Assembly: GCA_017993715.1 (NCBI GenBank)
Contig: JAGOME010000030.1
Location: 1-48,133 of the forward strand
Source: Phycicoccus sp.
Lineage (GTDB): Bacteria; Actinomycetota; Actinomycetes; Actinomycetales; Dermatophilaceae
Direction: 5' to 3'
Length of the DNA: 48,133 nt
The notes under the pieces were generated by a model. It was not told the origin of the DNA. It saw nothing but the letters and a program-made list of their open reading frames with translations, and ran no database searches. The position numbers were made by a program, and so were the translations under genes. This document shows positions 1 to 7,489 of this stretch, piece after piece (position 1 is the stretch's first letter; every line of letters begins with the position of its first letter).

Positions 1-1
1 C

Positions 2-52
2 CACATCGACTCGGGCGCTGGGCTGCCGATGGTCATCGGTGTCACCGTTTAG
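2..52 (+). CDS. C-terminal end of an unidentified gene (partial)
   Basis: The frame beginning at base 2 is open to a TAG at 50-52 and reads HIDSGAGLPMVIGVTV. Only the last 16 residues lie in the window, so neither family nor function can be named. The end overlaps by 11 bases with the convergent small gene at 42-218. It could be a chance frame, but the hydrophobic, GC-third-position-rich reading fits a real C-terminus. Confidence 0.4.
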   Translation, partial: HIDSGAGLPMVIGVTV

Positions 53-218
53 CTGCCTCTGGGTCCGGCACCGGCTCGTCGTCATCCCGCGAGGCGACAC
101 ACCCTGTCACCGTCTGCTGTGACTGGTTGAAGACAACCTCCACCTGGAGTCCCTCAACCTGCTGGATACCCATCACGACAGCCACCCCAAGGGCGAGCCC
201 GGCCATGAACTTCATCAT
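42..218 (-). CDS. small membrane-anchored or secreted protein, 58 aa, unknown function
   Basis: A 58-residue frame starts at ATG 218 (a second ATG follows directly) and ends at TGA 44-42. A GAGGAAA Shine-Dalgarno lies about 8 bases upstream of the start, which is the main reason to believe the gene. The N-terminus MMKFMAGLALGVAVVMGI is a short basic residue followed by a hydrophobic stretch, typical of a signal anchor. The rest is polar, has one cysteine (about residue 40) and ends in an acidic DDDEPVPDPE run. No family is recognised. It overlaps the end of the plus-strand gene at 2-52. Confidence 0.55.
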   Translation of the reverse strand: MMKFMAGLALGVAVVMGIQQVEGLQVEVVFNQSQQTVTGCVASRDDDEPVPDPEAAKR

Positions 219-805
219 GGAATTTCCTCAGTTGTTTCCCAACGGCCAGCCTGAGCGAAACCGCTCACCCGGGAGATCGGCCCCCGGACCGTCGGCAGAA
301 GACACCTGACCGAGTTCCCCCGGCTCGTGCCTTCTCGCTACCCCTGTGTGCCGGACGAAGGAGCGATCCGCAGGCGGGAAGCCGGAACGGGTCCTCGCAC
401 AACACAGGGACACGAATCGACTCCAGTGAGGCCAACGGTCACCAACAACCGTCAGCGGCGTTCCTGCAGGTCAGATGACCCTTGCCATCACTATCCGCAG
501 GGTTCCATTCATGCGGGTTTGGGTTCGAGATGTACTTCGACCTGTGGTCGATCCCCGTCACGGGTCCGGTGGGGCCCTGAGACAACGGCGCCCTGGCCGT
601 CTGCGGCCCTCGCGCGAGGGTCCTCGTGGCAGCGGCCGCTCAGGTATCCGGGTCCCCAGCGCGGACGGCATTCCCCGCCGTTTGTGGACCGGGATGGCAG
701 GGGACCCCCGAAATGGCCGGGTCCTCTGACGGTTCCGTGCGCATTCCCAGCCAGCCGAATGCCGTCCCGCCGCGTTCTCCCCCGGCTCTCGCGTCGCCTC
801 GCGGC
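219..805. other. 587-bp gene-free stretch with two inverted GAATGCCG octamers
   Basis: No convincing coding frame is seen on either strand: the longest frames here are rich in Arg/Pro/Ser and lack ribosome sites, as expected of shadow frames in GC-rich DNA. No tRNA fold was recognised. The stretch should hold the promoter of the small gene at 42-218 and the terminator of the dioxygenase gene. It holds CGGCATTC at 666-673 and GAATGCCG at 757-764 as an inverted pair, 10 bp each when the flanking GA/TC is included. Confidence 0.5.
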
Positions 806-1621
806 CTAGCCGGTCACCACGGGGAACAGCGGGTGGTCCATGGGTGCCCCCTGCGGGATCACGCCCAGGACATCGTCGAACGGCGGCGACGTCACCCAGT
901 CCCGCGGAGCATGGGTCGCATCGCCAGCGAGATAACGCAGCGAGAGCACTCGCCGGCGGCCGGGGAACGGGAATCCGGGCGCGCCATGGATGGTCAGGAA
1001 GTCGAAGAAGATCGCGTCGCCGGGCTCCAGTGTCGCGGATCGGATATCGAATGCCGTGGGCTCTGCATCGATGTCGGGCAGCTCGTCCAGCGTCCCCTCG
1101 GGGAACCACTTCGCCTTGCCCTCCAGGAAGGTACGCGGCATCTTCCACGGCCCCTCGTGGCTGCCGGCGACCAACTCCAGGCACCCCGCGACCGGCACCG
1201 GGTCGACCGGGATCCAGGCGCTCGTGCCGTGCCCATCGACGTTGTAGTACGGCTGATCCTGATGCCACGGCGTGCGCTGGCGGGTTCCGCTCTCCTTGAC
1301 CAGAACGTGGTCGTGATAGAAGCGCACCGGCCCCTCCTGTGACCACGGCGCCAGCAGCTGGGCGGCATAGGCGGGCACGGCCGAGGACAGCGCCAGGGTG
1401 GCCAGCTCCGGGATGTCTTGCCAGCGCCGGAAGTCCTCGACGAATCGCCCCGGGTCGTCCACGCCACTGGCCACCTGCACCAGCAGCCCATCGCCGTCAA
1501 GCACGACGTCGATCGCCGTCCGCGCCAGCTCGACCTCGGCAGGCGTGAGGACGTTGCGCACGATGAGCACGCCATCGCGGTGATAGGCAGCGAGGTCTTC
1601 TTGTGCAAGGACAGTGACCAT
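806..1621 (-). CDS. phytanoyl-CoA dioxygenase (PhyH) family protein
   Basis: A protein of about 271 residues of the Fe(II)/2-oxoglutarate-dependent PhyH family. It shows the iron-binding HxD in WHQDQPYY, the distal histidine in FLTIHGAPG and the 2-oxoglutarate-binding arginine in RRRVLSLRY. The family hydroxylates small molecules or acyl-CoA; the substrate here cannot be read from sequence. The start chosen is MVTVLAQEDL at 1621, where family homology begins (FxxxGxLIVRNVLTPAEV). Upstream starts at 1645 and 1702 are possible and no start has a clear ribosome site. It is divergent from the PPOX gene at 1723, so the roughly 100-bp gap with one octamer (1697) should hold both promoters. Confidence 0.8.
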   Translation of the reverse strand: MVTVLAQEDLAAYHRDGVLIVRNVLTPAEVELARTAIDVVLDGDGLLVQVASGVDDPGRFVEDFRRWQDIPELATLALSSAVPAYAAQLLAPWSQEGPVRFYHDHVLVKESGTRQRTPWHQDQPYYNVDGHGTSAWIPVDPVPVAGCLELVAGSHEGPWKMPRTFLEGKAKWFPEGTLDELPDIDAEPTAFDIRSATLEPGDAIFFDFLTIHGAPGFPFPGRRRVLSLRYLAGDATHAPRDWVTSPPFDDVLGVIPQGAPMDHPLFPVVTG

Positions 1622-1722
1622 GGTCGGCAGCGTATGAGCCCGCATCGGTGTCGGCAACGAGGCCCCCCGATTCTTCGTCGCGAAGGGATGAGCAGACGGC
1701 ATTCGGCGACAACAATGGGCCC

Positions 1723-2145
1723 ATGAGCGACACCGAGAGCCTGCGCAGCCTCATCGCGGCACACCACCTGGGGACCTTGGCGACCATCCGGGGCGATGGC
1801 AGACCGCAGCTGTCGATGGTCAGCCACGACTACGACCTGAGCCGGGGCGTCATTCGGGTGTCGATCACCGACGGGCGGGCCAAGACGGCCAATCTGCGGC
1901 GCGATCCCCGAGCCACGTATCTCGTGGCCAATACGGCGGGCTGGGGATACGCCGCCGCCGAATGCCGCGCCGAGTTGCTGCCGGTCGCCACGGCGCCCGA
2001 TGACGCGAGTGTCGATGAGCTCGTCGAGATCTATCGAGCGATCTCCGGCGACCACCCGGACTGGGCGGAATACCGGGCCGCGATGGTCACTGATCGACGC
2101 GTCCCCCTCCTGCTCCACGTCGAGCGGGTGTACGGCGCCCACTGA
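1723..2145 (+). CDS. pyridoxamine 5'-phosphate oxidase-like, F420/FMN-dependent (PPOX class) protein
   Basis: A 140-residue split-barrel protein. The opening HLGTLATIRGDGRPQLSMV and the middle DGRAKTANLRRDPRATY match the PPOX class common in actinobacteria, many of which use F420 or FMN to reduce or oxidise small molecules. ATG 1723 is preferred over an upstream in-frame ATG at 1648 because family homology begins there. The monooxygenase follows after 2 bases, so the two are probably cotranscribed. It could serve as a flavin or F420 reductase partner for that enzyme, but this is inference from position only. Confidence 0.75.
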   Translation: MSDTESLRSLIAAHHLGTLATIRGDGRPQLSMVSHDYDLSRGVIRVSITDGRAKTANLRRDPRATYLVANTAGWGYAAAECRAELLPVATAPDDASVDELVEIYRAISGDHPDWAEYRAAMVTDRRVPLLLHVERVYGAH

Positions 2146-2147
2146 CC

Positions 2148-3656
2148 ATGCCGGACCGGCCCACCGTCGAAGAGCGCCTGGACGTCATCGTCATCGGCGC
2201 AGGAATGTCCGGGATCGCCGCCGGACATCAGCTCGTCACCGAGCATCCTGCGTCGACCTTCGTGATCCTCGAGGCGCGTGACGCGATCGGGGGTACCTGG
2301 GACCTGTTCCGGTACCCGGGGATCAGGTCCGACTCGGATCTGCACACCTTCGGCTACGACTTCAAGCCGTGGCGGTCCCCCGACACGATCGCGGAGGCCT
2401 CCCAGATCCTGACGTACCTGGGCGAGACCGTCGACGACGACCACCTCGCTGCGCATATTCGCCTGCGGCACAGAGTGATCGGCGCCAACTGGGACTCTGA
2501 CCAGGCTCGATGGCTGGTCGAGGTCGAACGGCCAGACTCGGCCGACCAGAGACAGACCACCCGGATCGTGCTCGCGGCGCGCTGGCTCTTCTGCGGCGCC
2601 GGGTACTACCGCTACGACGAGGGCTACACCCCGGCATTCCCTGGCCGGGATAGGTTCGCCGGGCCGATCGTGCACCCCCAACACTGGCCGCACGACCTCG
2701 ACCTCGCCGATCAACACGTGGTCGTCATCGGCAGCGGGGCCACCGCTGTCACCTTGGTGCCCGCACTGGCCGACCTGGCCGGGCACGTGACGATGCTCCA
2801 GCGCACCCCCACGTACGTCATCTCCATCCCCCGCCGCGATGCGCTCGCCCACACTCTGCGCCGCGTCCTTGGAGACGACCGCGGCCATCGCTGGGCGCGG
2901 CGCAAGAACCTGACCACGCAGCGGATATTCATCGAGGCCTGCCGACGCAGTCCGAATGCCGCGCGCCGCTGGATCCGCCACATGACCATCAAGAGCCTGC
3001 CGCCGGGATACCCGGTCGACGAGCATTTCAACCCGCCCTATCGCCCGTGGGACCAGCGCCTCTGCATGGCCCCCGATGGCGACCTGTTTCGCGTCATCAG
3101 CGACGGCCGGGCCGACATTGTCACCGACCGCATCAGCACGTTCACCGAGGCCGGGCTGCTGCTCGAGTCCGGCACCCACCTCGATGCGGACGTGATCGTC
3201 ACGGCGACCGGTCTGCACGTTCAGCTCCTCGGTGGGATCGCCCTGGCCGTCGACGGTCGCCCCGTGGACCTGGCCGACCAGGTCGCCTACCGCGGTGCCA
3301 TGCTGACGGGAGTGCCGAATTTCGTTGTCGCCCTGGGGTATACGACGCAACCCTGGACCCTCAAACTGGGGCCGCTGCTCGCCTACACGACTGCGCTGAT
3401 ACGCGAGCTCGACGCGAGGAACGCCGACGCCGTCTGGCCGCTGGCTCCAGCCGGGATGCCGACCCGGCCCCTGCTTAGCTTCGGGGCCGGCTACATCCAG
3501 CGAGCCCTGGACCGGATGCCCCGACAAGGTCTGACCGATCCCTGGATCGCCCCCTCCACGTCGTGGGAAGACCGCCAGTTGCGTAAGCCCGCCATCGATG
3601 GACACCTCCAGTTTGCGTCTCGGGCCGGGGCGCTGAGGGACGCGCTGCTTCGATGA
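2148..3656 (+). CDS. flavin-containing monooxygenase, Baeyer-Villiger type
   Basis: A 502-residue FAD/NADPH enzyme. It has an FAD-binding Rossmann motif GAGMSG near residue 17, then GTWDLFRYPGIRSDSD, the fingerprint FAGPIVHPQHWP (pattern FxGxxxHxxxWP of Baeyer-Villiger and related flavin monooxygenases) near 170, and an NADPH-binding GSGATA near 194. Known relatives (EthA-like) insert oxygen beside a carbonyl, turning ketones into esters, or oxygenate sulfur and nitrogen. The gene overlaps the lipase-like gene by 4 bases (ATGA at 3653-3656), which suits a ketone-to-ester-to-acid-plus-alcohol route. Substrate unknown. Confidence 0.85.
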   Translation: MPDRPTVEERLDVIVIGAGMSGIAAGHQLVTEHPASTFVILEARDAIGGTWDLFRYPGIRSDSDLHTFGYDFKPWRSPDTIAEASQILTYLGETVDDDHLAAHIRLRHRVIGANWDSDQARWLVEVERPDSADQRQTTRIVLAARWLFCGAGYYRYDEGYTPAFPGRDRFAGPIVHPQHWPHDLDLADQHVVVIGSGATAVTLVPALADLAGHVTMLQRTPTYVISIPRRDALAHTLRRVLGDDRGHRWARRKNLTTQRIFIEACRRSPNAARRWIRHMTIKSLPPGYPVDEHFNPPYRPWDQRLCMAPDGDLFRVISDGRADIVTDRISTFTEAGLLLESGTHLDADVIVTATGLHVQLLGGIALAVDGRPVDLADQVAYRGAMLTGVPNFVVALGYTTQPWTLKLGPLLAYTTALIRELDARNADAVWPLAPAGMPTRPLLSFGAGYIQRALDRMPRQGLTDPWIAPSTSWEDRQLRKPAIDGHLQFASRAGALRDALLR

Positions 3657-4588
3657 CACACACCCCGCCATCCTGGAGTGCAGATTTGCGGGGCACGACC
3701 CCGGATCCGCGGGACCGGCTGTTGTGGACCTTGGCCTGGTACACCTACGGGGCGCACCTGCCGTATGGCACGACTCCGTGGGACCCGGCGACCCAGCCCG
3801 ACCTCCCAACCGGCTGGCACCGGATCGACGACGACGAGTTGGCGTCCGCGGGATACTCGACCGCCACGTTTCGCAACCACGAGTCCGGACTGCGTGGCGA
3901 GGTGTTCGCCCGGGGCCCGGGGCCGATGGTCCTCGCCTTCTGCGGCACCAACGATCGCCGGGACTGGGTGTCGAACGCTGACCAGGCGCTGGGCCGTAGC
4001 GCGGCCCAGTACACCCAGGCGATCGACCTGGCCGTCCAGGGACATCGCAGCGTCGGCGAGGACCTCGTCTTCACCGGTCATTCCCTCGGCGGCGGGCTGG
4101 CCGCGGCCGCAGCCCTGGCCACGGGGCTGACGGCCGTCACCTTCGACGCGGCGGGGTTGCATGAGCGCACCATTGCGCAGGCGGCGGACGCCCGGCACGT
4201 CACGACGCGCAACGCCCTTGCCGACGCCGATGACGGCCAGATCCGGGCGTATCACACGACCACGGATCTCTTGACGACCCTGCAGGCCAATCCGGAGGTG
4301 CCCATGCCGGCGGCATTGGGCACCCAAATCGCGCTTCCCGTCCCGGCCTCCCCGGCGCGCCGAGGCTGGCGGGCGGCCGGGCTAGGACTGGGCGCTGGCC
4401 TCGGCGCGGCCCTCGGCGGGCTGGCCACCGGCCTCAGTCCGGCCGGCGCCCGCGCAGGGGCGGCTGCGGGCGCCCTCGTCGGCCAGGGTGTCGGTGCCGG
4501 CATCCATGGTCACCTCTATCGGGCGATCGACGGCGGGCTCGCTGCGCTCTTCGAGGCCTCAGCGCACAGCGGAGAGACGGGCGAGTAG
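3653..4588 (+). CDS. lipase-like alpha/beta hydrolase with C-terminal glycine-zipper segment
   Basis: A 311-residue protein resembling class 3 lipase / DUF2974-type hydrolases. The nucleophile elbow GHSLGGG is near residue 141, after an AFCGTNDRRDWVSNADQ segment typical of the fold. A likely acid residue lies around YHTTTDLLTTLQ, near residue 205. After about residue 240 comes a Gly/Ala-rich segment (GLGLGAGLGAALGGLATG) with small residues at regular spacing, as in glycine zippers that insert in membranes. It starts inside the stop of the monooxygenase gene, so it is translationally coupled. It may hydrolyse the ester made by that enzyme, or act on lipids at the membrane. Confidence 0.7.
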   Translation: MTHTPPSWSADLRGTTPDPRDRLLWTLAWYTYGAHLPYGTTPWDPATQPDLPTGWHRIDDDELASAGYSTATFRNHESGLRGEVFARGPGPMVLAFCGTNDRRDWVSNADQALGRSAAQYTQAIDLAVQGHRSVGEDLVFTGHSLGGGLAAAAALATGLTAVTFDAAGLHERTIAQAADARHVTTRNALADADDGQIRAYHTTTDLLTTLQANPEVPMPAALGTQIALPVPASPARRGWRAAGLGLGAGLGAALGGLATGLSPAGARAGAAAGALVGQGVGAGIHGHLYRAIDGGLAALFEASAHSGETGE

Positions 4589-4603
4589 CGCGCCGGCTCG
4601 CCC
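4579..4603. terminator. short convergent hairpin between lipase-like gene and tetR
   Basis: GGGCGAG (4579-4585) pairs with CTCGCCC (4597-4603) across an 11-base loop. It covers the stop codons of both converging genes, so it could stop transcription from either side. No T-run follows; many actinobacterial terminators lack one. Confidence 0.45.
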
Positions 4604-5256
4604 TAGATCAGCAGCTGGTGGACTCGGGGAGCCGGCGGCAGCTCCCGGCGCACGATGTCGTGCGCTTCAGCGGCATCGACGCCCACCAGGCGTAAGGCGG
4701 CGGCCGCGAGGTCGTCGATGGTCTCGTCCGTGACGCGGTTGGGATGGTCCTTGAGCAGGTGGAGCAAGCCCAGCAACATGCCGCCGACCGACAAGAGGAC
4801 CACATCGGGATCAAGGTCGGCGAAGCGGCCCTGAGCCATGCCGACTTCGAGATCGGTGAAGGCGATCTCGCGCAGACCCCGTTCGATGAACAGCACCTCA
4901 GGACCGCGCGTCAGCAAGGGGCGCAACAGATCTCGATCATGGGCCGCGACTCGTCCGGTCAGCCGAAACGCCCGCGCAAAGATCTCGGCCGGATCGGTCA
5001 GGTCGGCGGTCGCCGTGCGCAGCCATGCAGCATACGCATCGAGGAGCTCCAGGACCGCCTCTTGGAACAGGCCCTCTCGCCCCCCAGGAAAGTGTTGGAG
5101 GAACTGGGCAACCCCCACGCCGGCCTGCCGAGTGATCTGGCGAACCGTCGCGTTGTCGCCATACTCGACCAGCAACTCCCGCCCCGCGCGCAGCAGCGCT
5201 GCGCGCGCCCGACTCCGCAGGAGCACAGAGCCCTCACCGCGTTGTGAGGTCGCCAT
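4603..5256 (-). CDS. TetR-family transcriptional regulator
   Basis: A 217-residue protein with an N-terminal TetR DNA-binding domain: LLRAGRELLVEYGDNATVRQ followed by the helix-turn-helix ITRQAGVGVAQFLQHFPGGREGLFQEAV (residues about 41-68). The C-terminal ligand domain is not diagnostic. The start at 5256 (MATSQRGEG) has GGGAGC upstream. An in-frame extension to 5754 overlaps the divergent aldolase gene and is not credible. Its targets are probably its own promoter and a neighbour such as the aldolase (5405, divergent) or the monooxygenase-hydrolase pair, which it faces tail to tail. Confidence 0.85.
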   Translation of the reverse strand: MATSQRGEGSVLLRSRARAALLRAGRELLVEYGDNATVRQITRQAGVGVAQFLQHFPGGREGLFQEAVLELLDAYAAWLRTATADLTDPAEIFARAFRLTGRVAAHDRDLLRPLLTRGPEVLFIERGLREIAFTDLEVGMAQGRFADLDPDVVLLSVGGMLLGLLHLLKDHPNRVTDETIDDLAAAALRLVGVDAAEAHDIVRRELPPAPRVHQLLI

Positions 5257-5404
5257 ATCGTGCCGCTCCCGTGCTGGTTGATCCCGCGCGGGCAACATTA
5301 ACCGGCTCCACGAGATCTTGTGAATCGCCTGTGCGCCGCCAACCCTGTGGTGTGGCCGCTGTGCAACTGCGGCATGGCCGGGCCGCATGCGCCAGGATGG
5401 AACC

Positions 5405-6034
5405 ATGCGTACCTCGGATCGCGACGCCTTGGTCGCCCAGCTCATTGCCGCCGGCCGCACCTGCGTCGAGCGGGGCCTCGTGCTCGCCAGCGGTGGCAAC
5501 CTGTCGGTCCGCCTCGAGGGGCGTGGGTCCTTTGTTATCACTGAGTCCGGGACCTGGCTGGATCGCCTGACCCCTGATGACTTTGCCGAGATCTCGCTCC
5601 GCGGCGGGCAACGGATCGGTGGCCGCCCGTCGGTGGAGTGGAAACTGCATGCCCTGACGTACTCCGCCCGACCCGACGTCCACGCCATCATCCACCTGCA
5701 CCCCCAGACCGCCCTGCTCGTCGACATGCTGGGTGAGCCGATCCGCCTGACCACGCTGGATCATCAGTACTACCTGCGCAGCGTAGGCCGCACGGACTTC
5801 CTGCCATCCGGCAGTGACGAGTTGGCGCAAGCGGCGGCCGAGCAGGCCGTCACGCACGACGCGATCGTCATGGCTCATCACGGGAGCACGGCCCTCGGTG
5901 AGACGGTTGAGATGGCCCTGCGACGCGCCCTCAACCTCGAGGAGGCTGCCTTGATGACCTATCGGTTACTCCTCGCGGGCAACACCACAGCCGTCTTCCC
6001 CCCCGAGTACGTGGATCGCATCATCACCGTCTGA
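5405..6034 (+). CDS. class II aldolase/adducin family protein (FucA/AraD/MtnB type)
   Basis: A 209-residue metal-dependent aldolase or dehydratase. Signatures are LASGGNLSVR (phosphate binding), SVEWKLH (the catalytic-glutamate region of FucA-like enzymes), the first zinc-histidine pair in IIHLHPQT and the later MAHHGS. The family includes L-fuculose-1-phosphate aldolase, ribulose-phosphate 4-epimerase and methylthioribulose-1-phosphate dehydratase (MtnB). Because mtnA lies 1.5 kb away, an MtnB-like role or the aldolase role of the methylthioadenosine/5-deoxyribose salvage shunt is worth considering, though the two genes are not in one operon. Start ATG 5405 is chosen over 5387, with an AGGATGGA sequence just before it. 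Confidence 0.8.
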   Translation: MRTSDRDALVAQLIAAGRTCVERGLVLASGGNLSVRLEGRGSFVITESGTWLDRLTPDDFAEISLRGGQRIGGRPSVEWKLHALTYSARPDVHAIIHLHPQTALLVDMLGEPIRLTTLDHQYYLRSVGRTDFLPSGSDELAQAAAEQAVTHDAIVMAHHGSTALGETVEMALRRALNLEEAALMTYRLLLAGNTTAVFPPEYVDRIITV

Positions 6035-6043
6035 GTCACGAGG

Positions 6044-6805
6044 TCAGCGGGTCAGGGCCAGGCTGCCCAGCGCCAGGATCCACGACACGAAGCTGCCGAC
6101 GAGGAAGTACTCGGTGACCTCGTCGATGCCGACGCCGGACACCCCGCTCGTGCCGTCACGGCTCGCGCTCTGGAGCTCGGGGAAGCGCAGCAGCCCCTTG
6201 GCCGCAATGACGATGCTGGCAGCGGTGAGTTGTCCCGAGAGGCCGAGGCCGAGGATGACCAGCCGCTCCATCGGACCAAGCAGCCGTCCCCCACGCAAGC
6301 GATCGGCCGGTTGCGGCCCCGCCGTGCCGGGACGCAAGGCACCCACTGCGATCAGGACCAGGCGCACCACGACGTTGCCCGTCGCAAGATTGGCGACGAG
6401 GAGGCCGAGGACGAGCAGGACCCGACCTGGGGACTGGCCGGCCATGAGGGGCGGCTGCGCCCAGGTCAGCCAGGTGCCGAGCGGTCCACCGACAGAGGAC
6501 GCGAATCCCCCGAACGCGATCAGCCCGACGACACCGCCACCGAGCGACAGGAGCGCGGCAGCAGGGGCGCGAGGTCCGGCCGGGGCCAGGCTACGGTCGG
6601 CAAACCACCACCAGCCGGCGAGCGGTACCAGCGAGATCACCAAGGCGATGGCGTCACCGACGCCGTAAAGACCGCCGAGGAGGGCGATACCCAGCAGCGT
6701 CACCGCACCTAGCACGGGGACCTCCCGCCGCGCCGGACGCGGCATGATCACCCGGGCAAGGTCCATCACACCCACCGCGACCAACCACGCACCAAGCCAA
6801 CTCAT
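6044..6805 (-). CDS. multi-pass membrane protein, DUF3307-like, partner of SatD
   Basis: A 253-residue protein with about six hydrophobic helices. Its C-terminal part (GRLLGPMERLVILGLGLSG, then IVIAAKGLLRFPEL) resembles the conserved end of DUF3307 membrane proteins, which commonly have GxxIGxxER and AAKxxxRF motifs. Its function is not known. The start at 6805 overlaps the stop of satD by ATGA, so the pair is translationally coupled and probably acts together. It converges with the aldolase gene, leaving only 9 bases between stops and no visible terminator. Confidence 0.65.
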   Translation of the reverse strand: MSWLGAWLVAVGVMDLARVIMPRPARREVPVLGAVTLLGIALLGGLYGVGDAIALVISLVPLAGWWWFADRSLAPAGPRAPAAALLSLGGGVVGLIAFGGFASSVGGPLGTWLTWAQPPLMAGQSPGRVLLVLGLLVANLATGNVVVRLVLIAVGALRPGTAGPQPADRLRGGRLLGPMERLVILGLGLSGQLTAASIVIAAKGLLRFPELQSASRDGTSGVSGVGIDEVTEYFLVGSFVSWILALGSLALTR

Positions 6806-7425
6806 GACAGTCGCGCCAACAGTCGGGCCGACTCCGTAATGACGGCGATCCCGTCGGCGCGGATCCGCTGCGACACGGCGGAGGGGCTGATGCCCTCATC
6901 GTGGGCCACCTCGGCCTGTGTGGTGCCGTTCATCAGTCCTCGCAAGATGGTCAGGGATCGGGATGAGAGCAATCCCACCAGATGGTCCTGACACTCCAGA
7001 GCGGCGTTGACGGCATCGACCCGATCATCGGCCACGGCGCTGCGATAGGCCGTGCGTCGACCGCGGTGGCCGGCGGTCGCGGCATCGCTTTCGGCGGCCT
7101 CGACGGCCGCGCGCGCCGCCCACCAACCAGGCCCGTCACCGATGCCCCGTTGCGGGTCGAGGATGACAGTCTCGCCGGCGCCGATGCCGATCCGAACATC
7201 AATGTCGGGGAGCAGGGACACCCGGATCCGGAATGCCGCCGCAAGCGCTGGGCCGAGCGCGGCATACCGAGCCTGGAACTCGTCACCCACGGTCACGACA
7301 GGTGGCTCAATCGCCGAGCCGTCGGCCCCGACCTCAGCCAGCACCGCGACGAGGCGCGCGTGCAGTGCCGCCCGATCGCGACTGGAACGAGAGTCCACGA
7401 CGTCACCGATCAGCACGGTTGCCAT
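6802..7425 (-). CDS. SatD-family protein with C-terminal helix-turn-helix
   Basis: A 207-residue protein. The N-terminus ATVLIGDVVDSRSSRDRAAL and the middle VTVGDEFQARYA plus VRIGIGAGE are characteristic of the SatD family, named from a Streptococcus mutans acid-tolerance operon; its biochemistry is poorly known. The C-terminus (about 160-195) reads TQAEVAHDEGISPSAVSQRI, a good helix-turn-helix. The ATG at 7425 is chosen because GGAG lies 6 bases before it; a GTG at 7440 is the alternative. The gene lies directly downstream of two 19-bp palindromes (7443-7489) that it may bind itself. It is the first gene of a two-gene operon with a membrane protein. Confidence 0.7.
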   Translation of the reverse strand: MATVLIGDVVDSRSSRDRAALHARLVAVLAEVGADGSAIEPPVVTVGDEFQARYAALGPALAAAFRIRVSLLPDIDVRIGIGAGETVILDPQRGIGDGPGWWAARAAVEAAESDAATAGHRGRRTAYRSAVADDRVDAVNAALECQDHLVGLLSSRSLTILRGLMNGTTQAEVAHDEGISPSAVSQRIRADGIAVITESARLLARLS

Positions 7426-7442
7426 TCCCGACTCCGCCACAA

Positions 7443-7489
7443 ATGAAGATTATCACTTCATAGTTGATGTATGAAGTGATTGACTTCAT
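7443..7489 (-). promoter_or_regulatory. double AT-rich palindrome, probable operator/promoter of satD
   Basis: Two 19-bp inverted repeats stand 28 bp centre to centre. The upstream one (7471-7489) reads ATGAAGTGATTGACTTCAT, arms of 7 and spacer of 5. The downstream one (7443-7461) has arms ATGAAG and CTTCAT with a 7-base spacer. The sequence is about 30% GC in a roughly 70% GC genome. The first palindrome reaches over the stop codon of mtnA (7486-7488). Its position 18-64 bases before the satD start fits an operator overlapping a promoter. Confidence 0.7.

Noticed and set aside
327-809. 160-residue plus-strand frame before the dioxygenase gene
   Set aside because: Its composition is Arg/Pro/Ser-rich without a recognisable domain or ribosome site; it looks like a chance frame in GC-rich DNA.
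2031-3809. 592-residue minus-strand frame across the monooxygenase gene
   Set aside because: It is the antisense shadow of the monooxygenase, with no family motifs, while the plus strand shows clear FAD and NADPH motifs.
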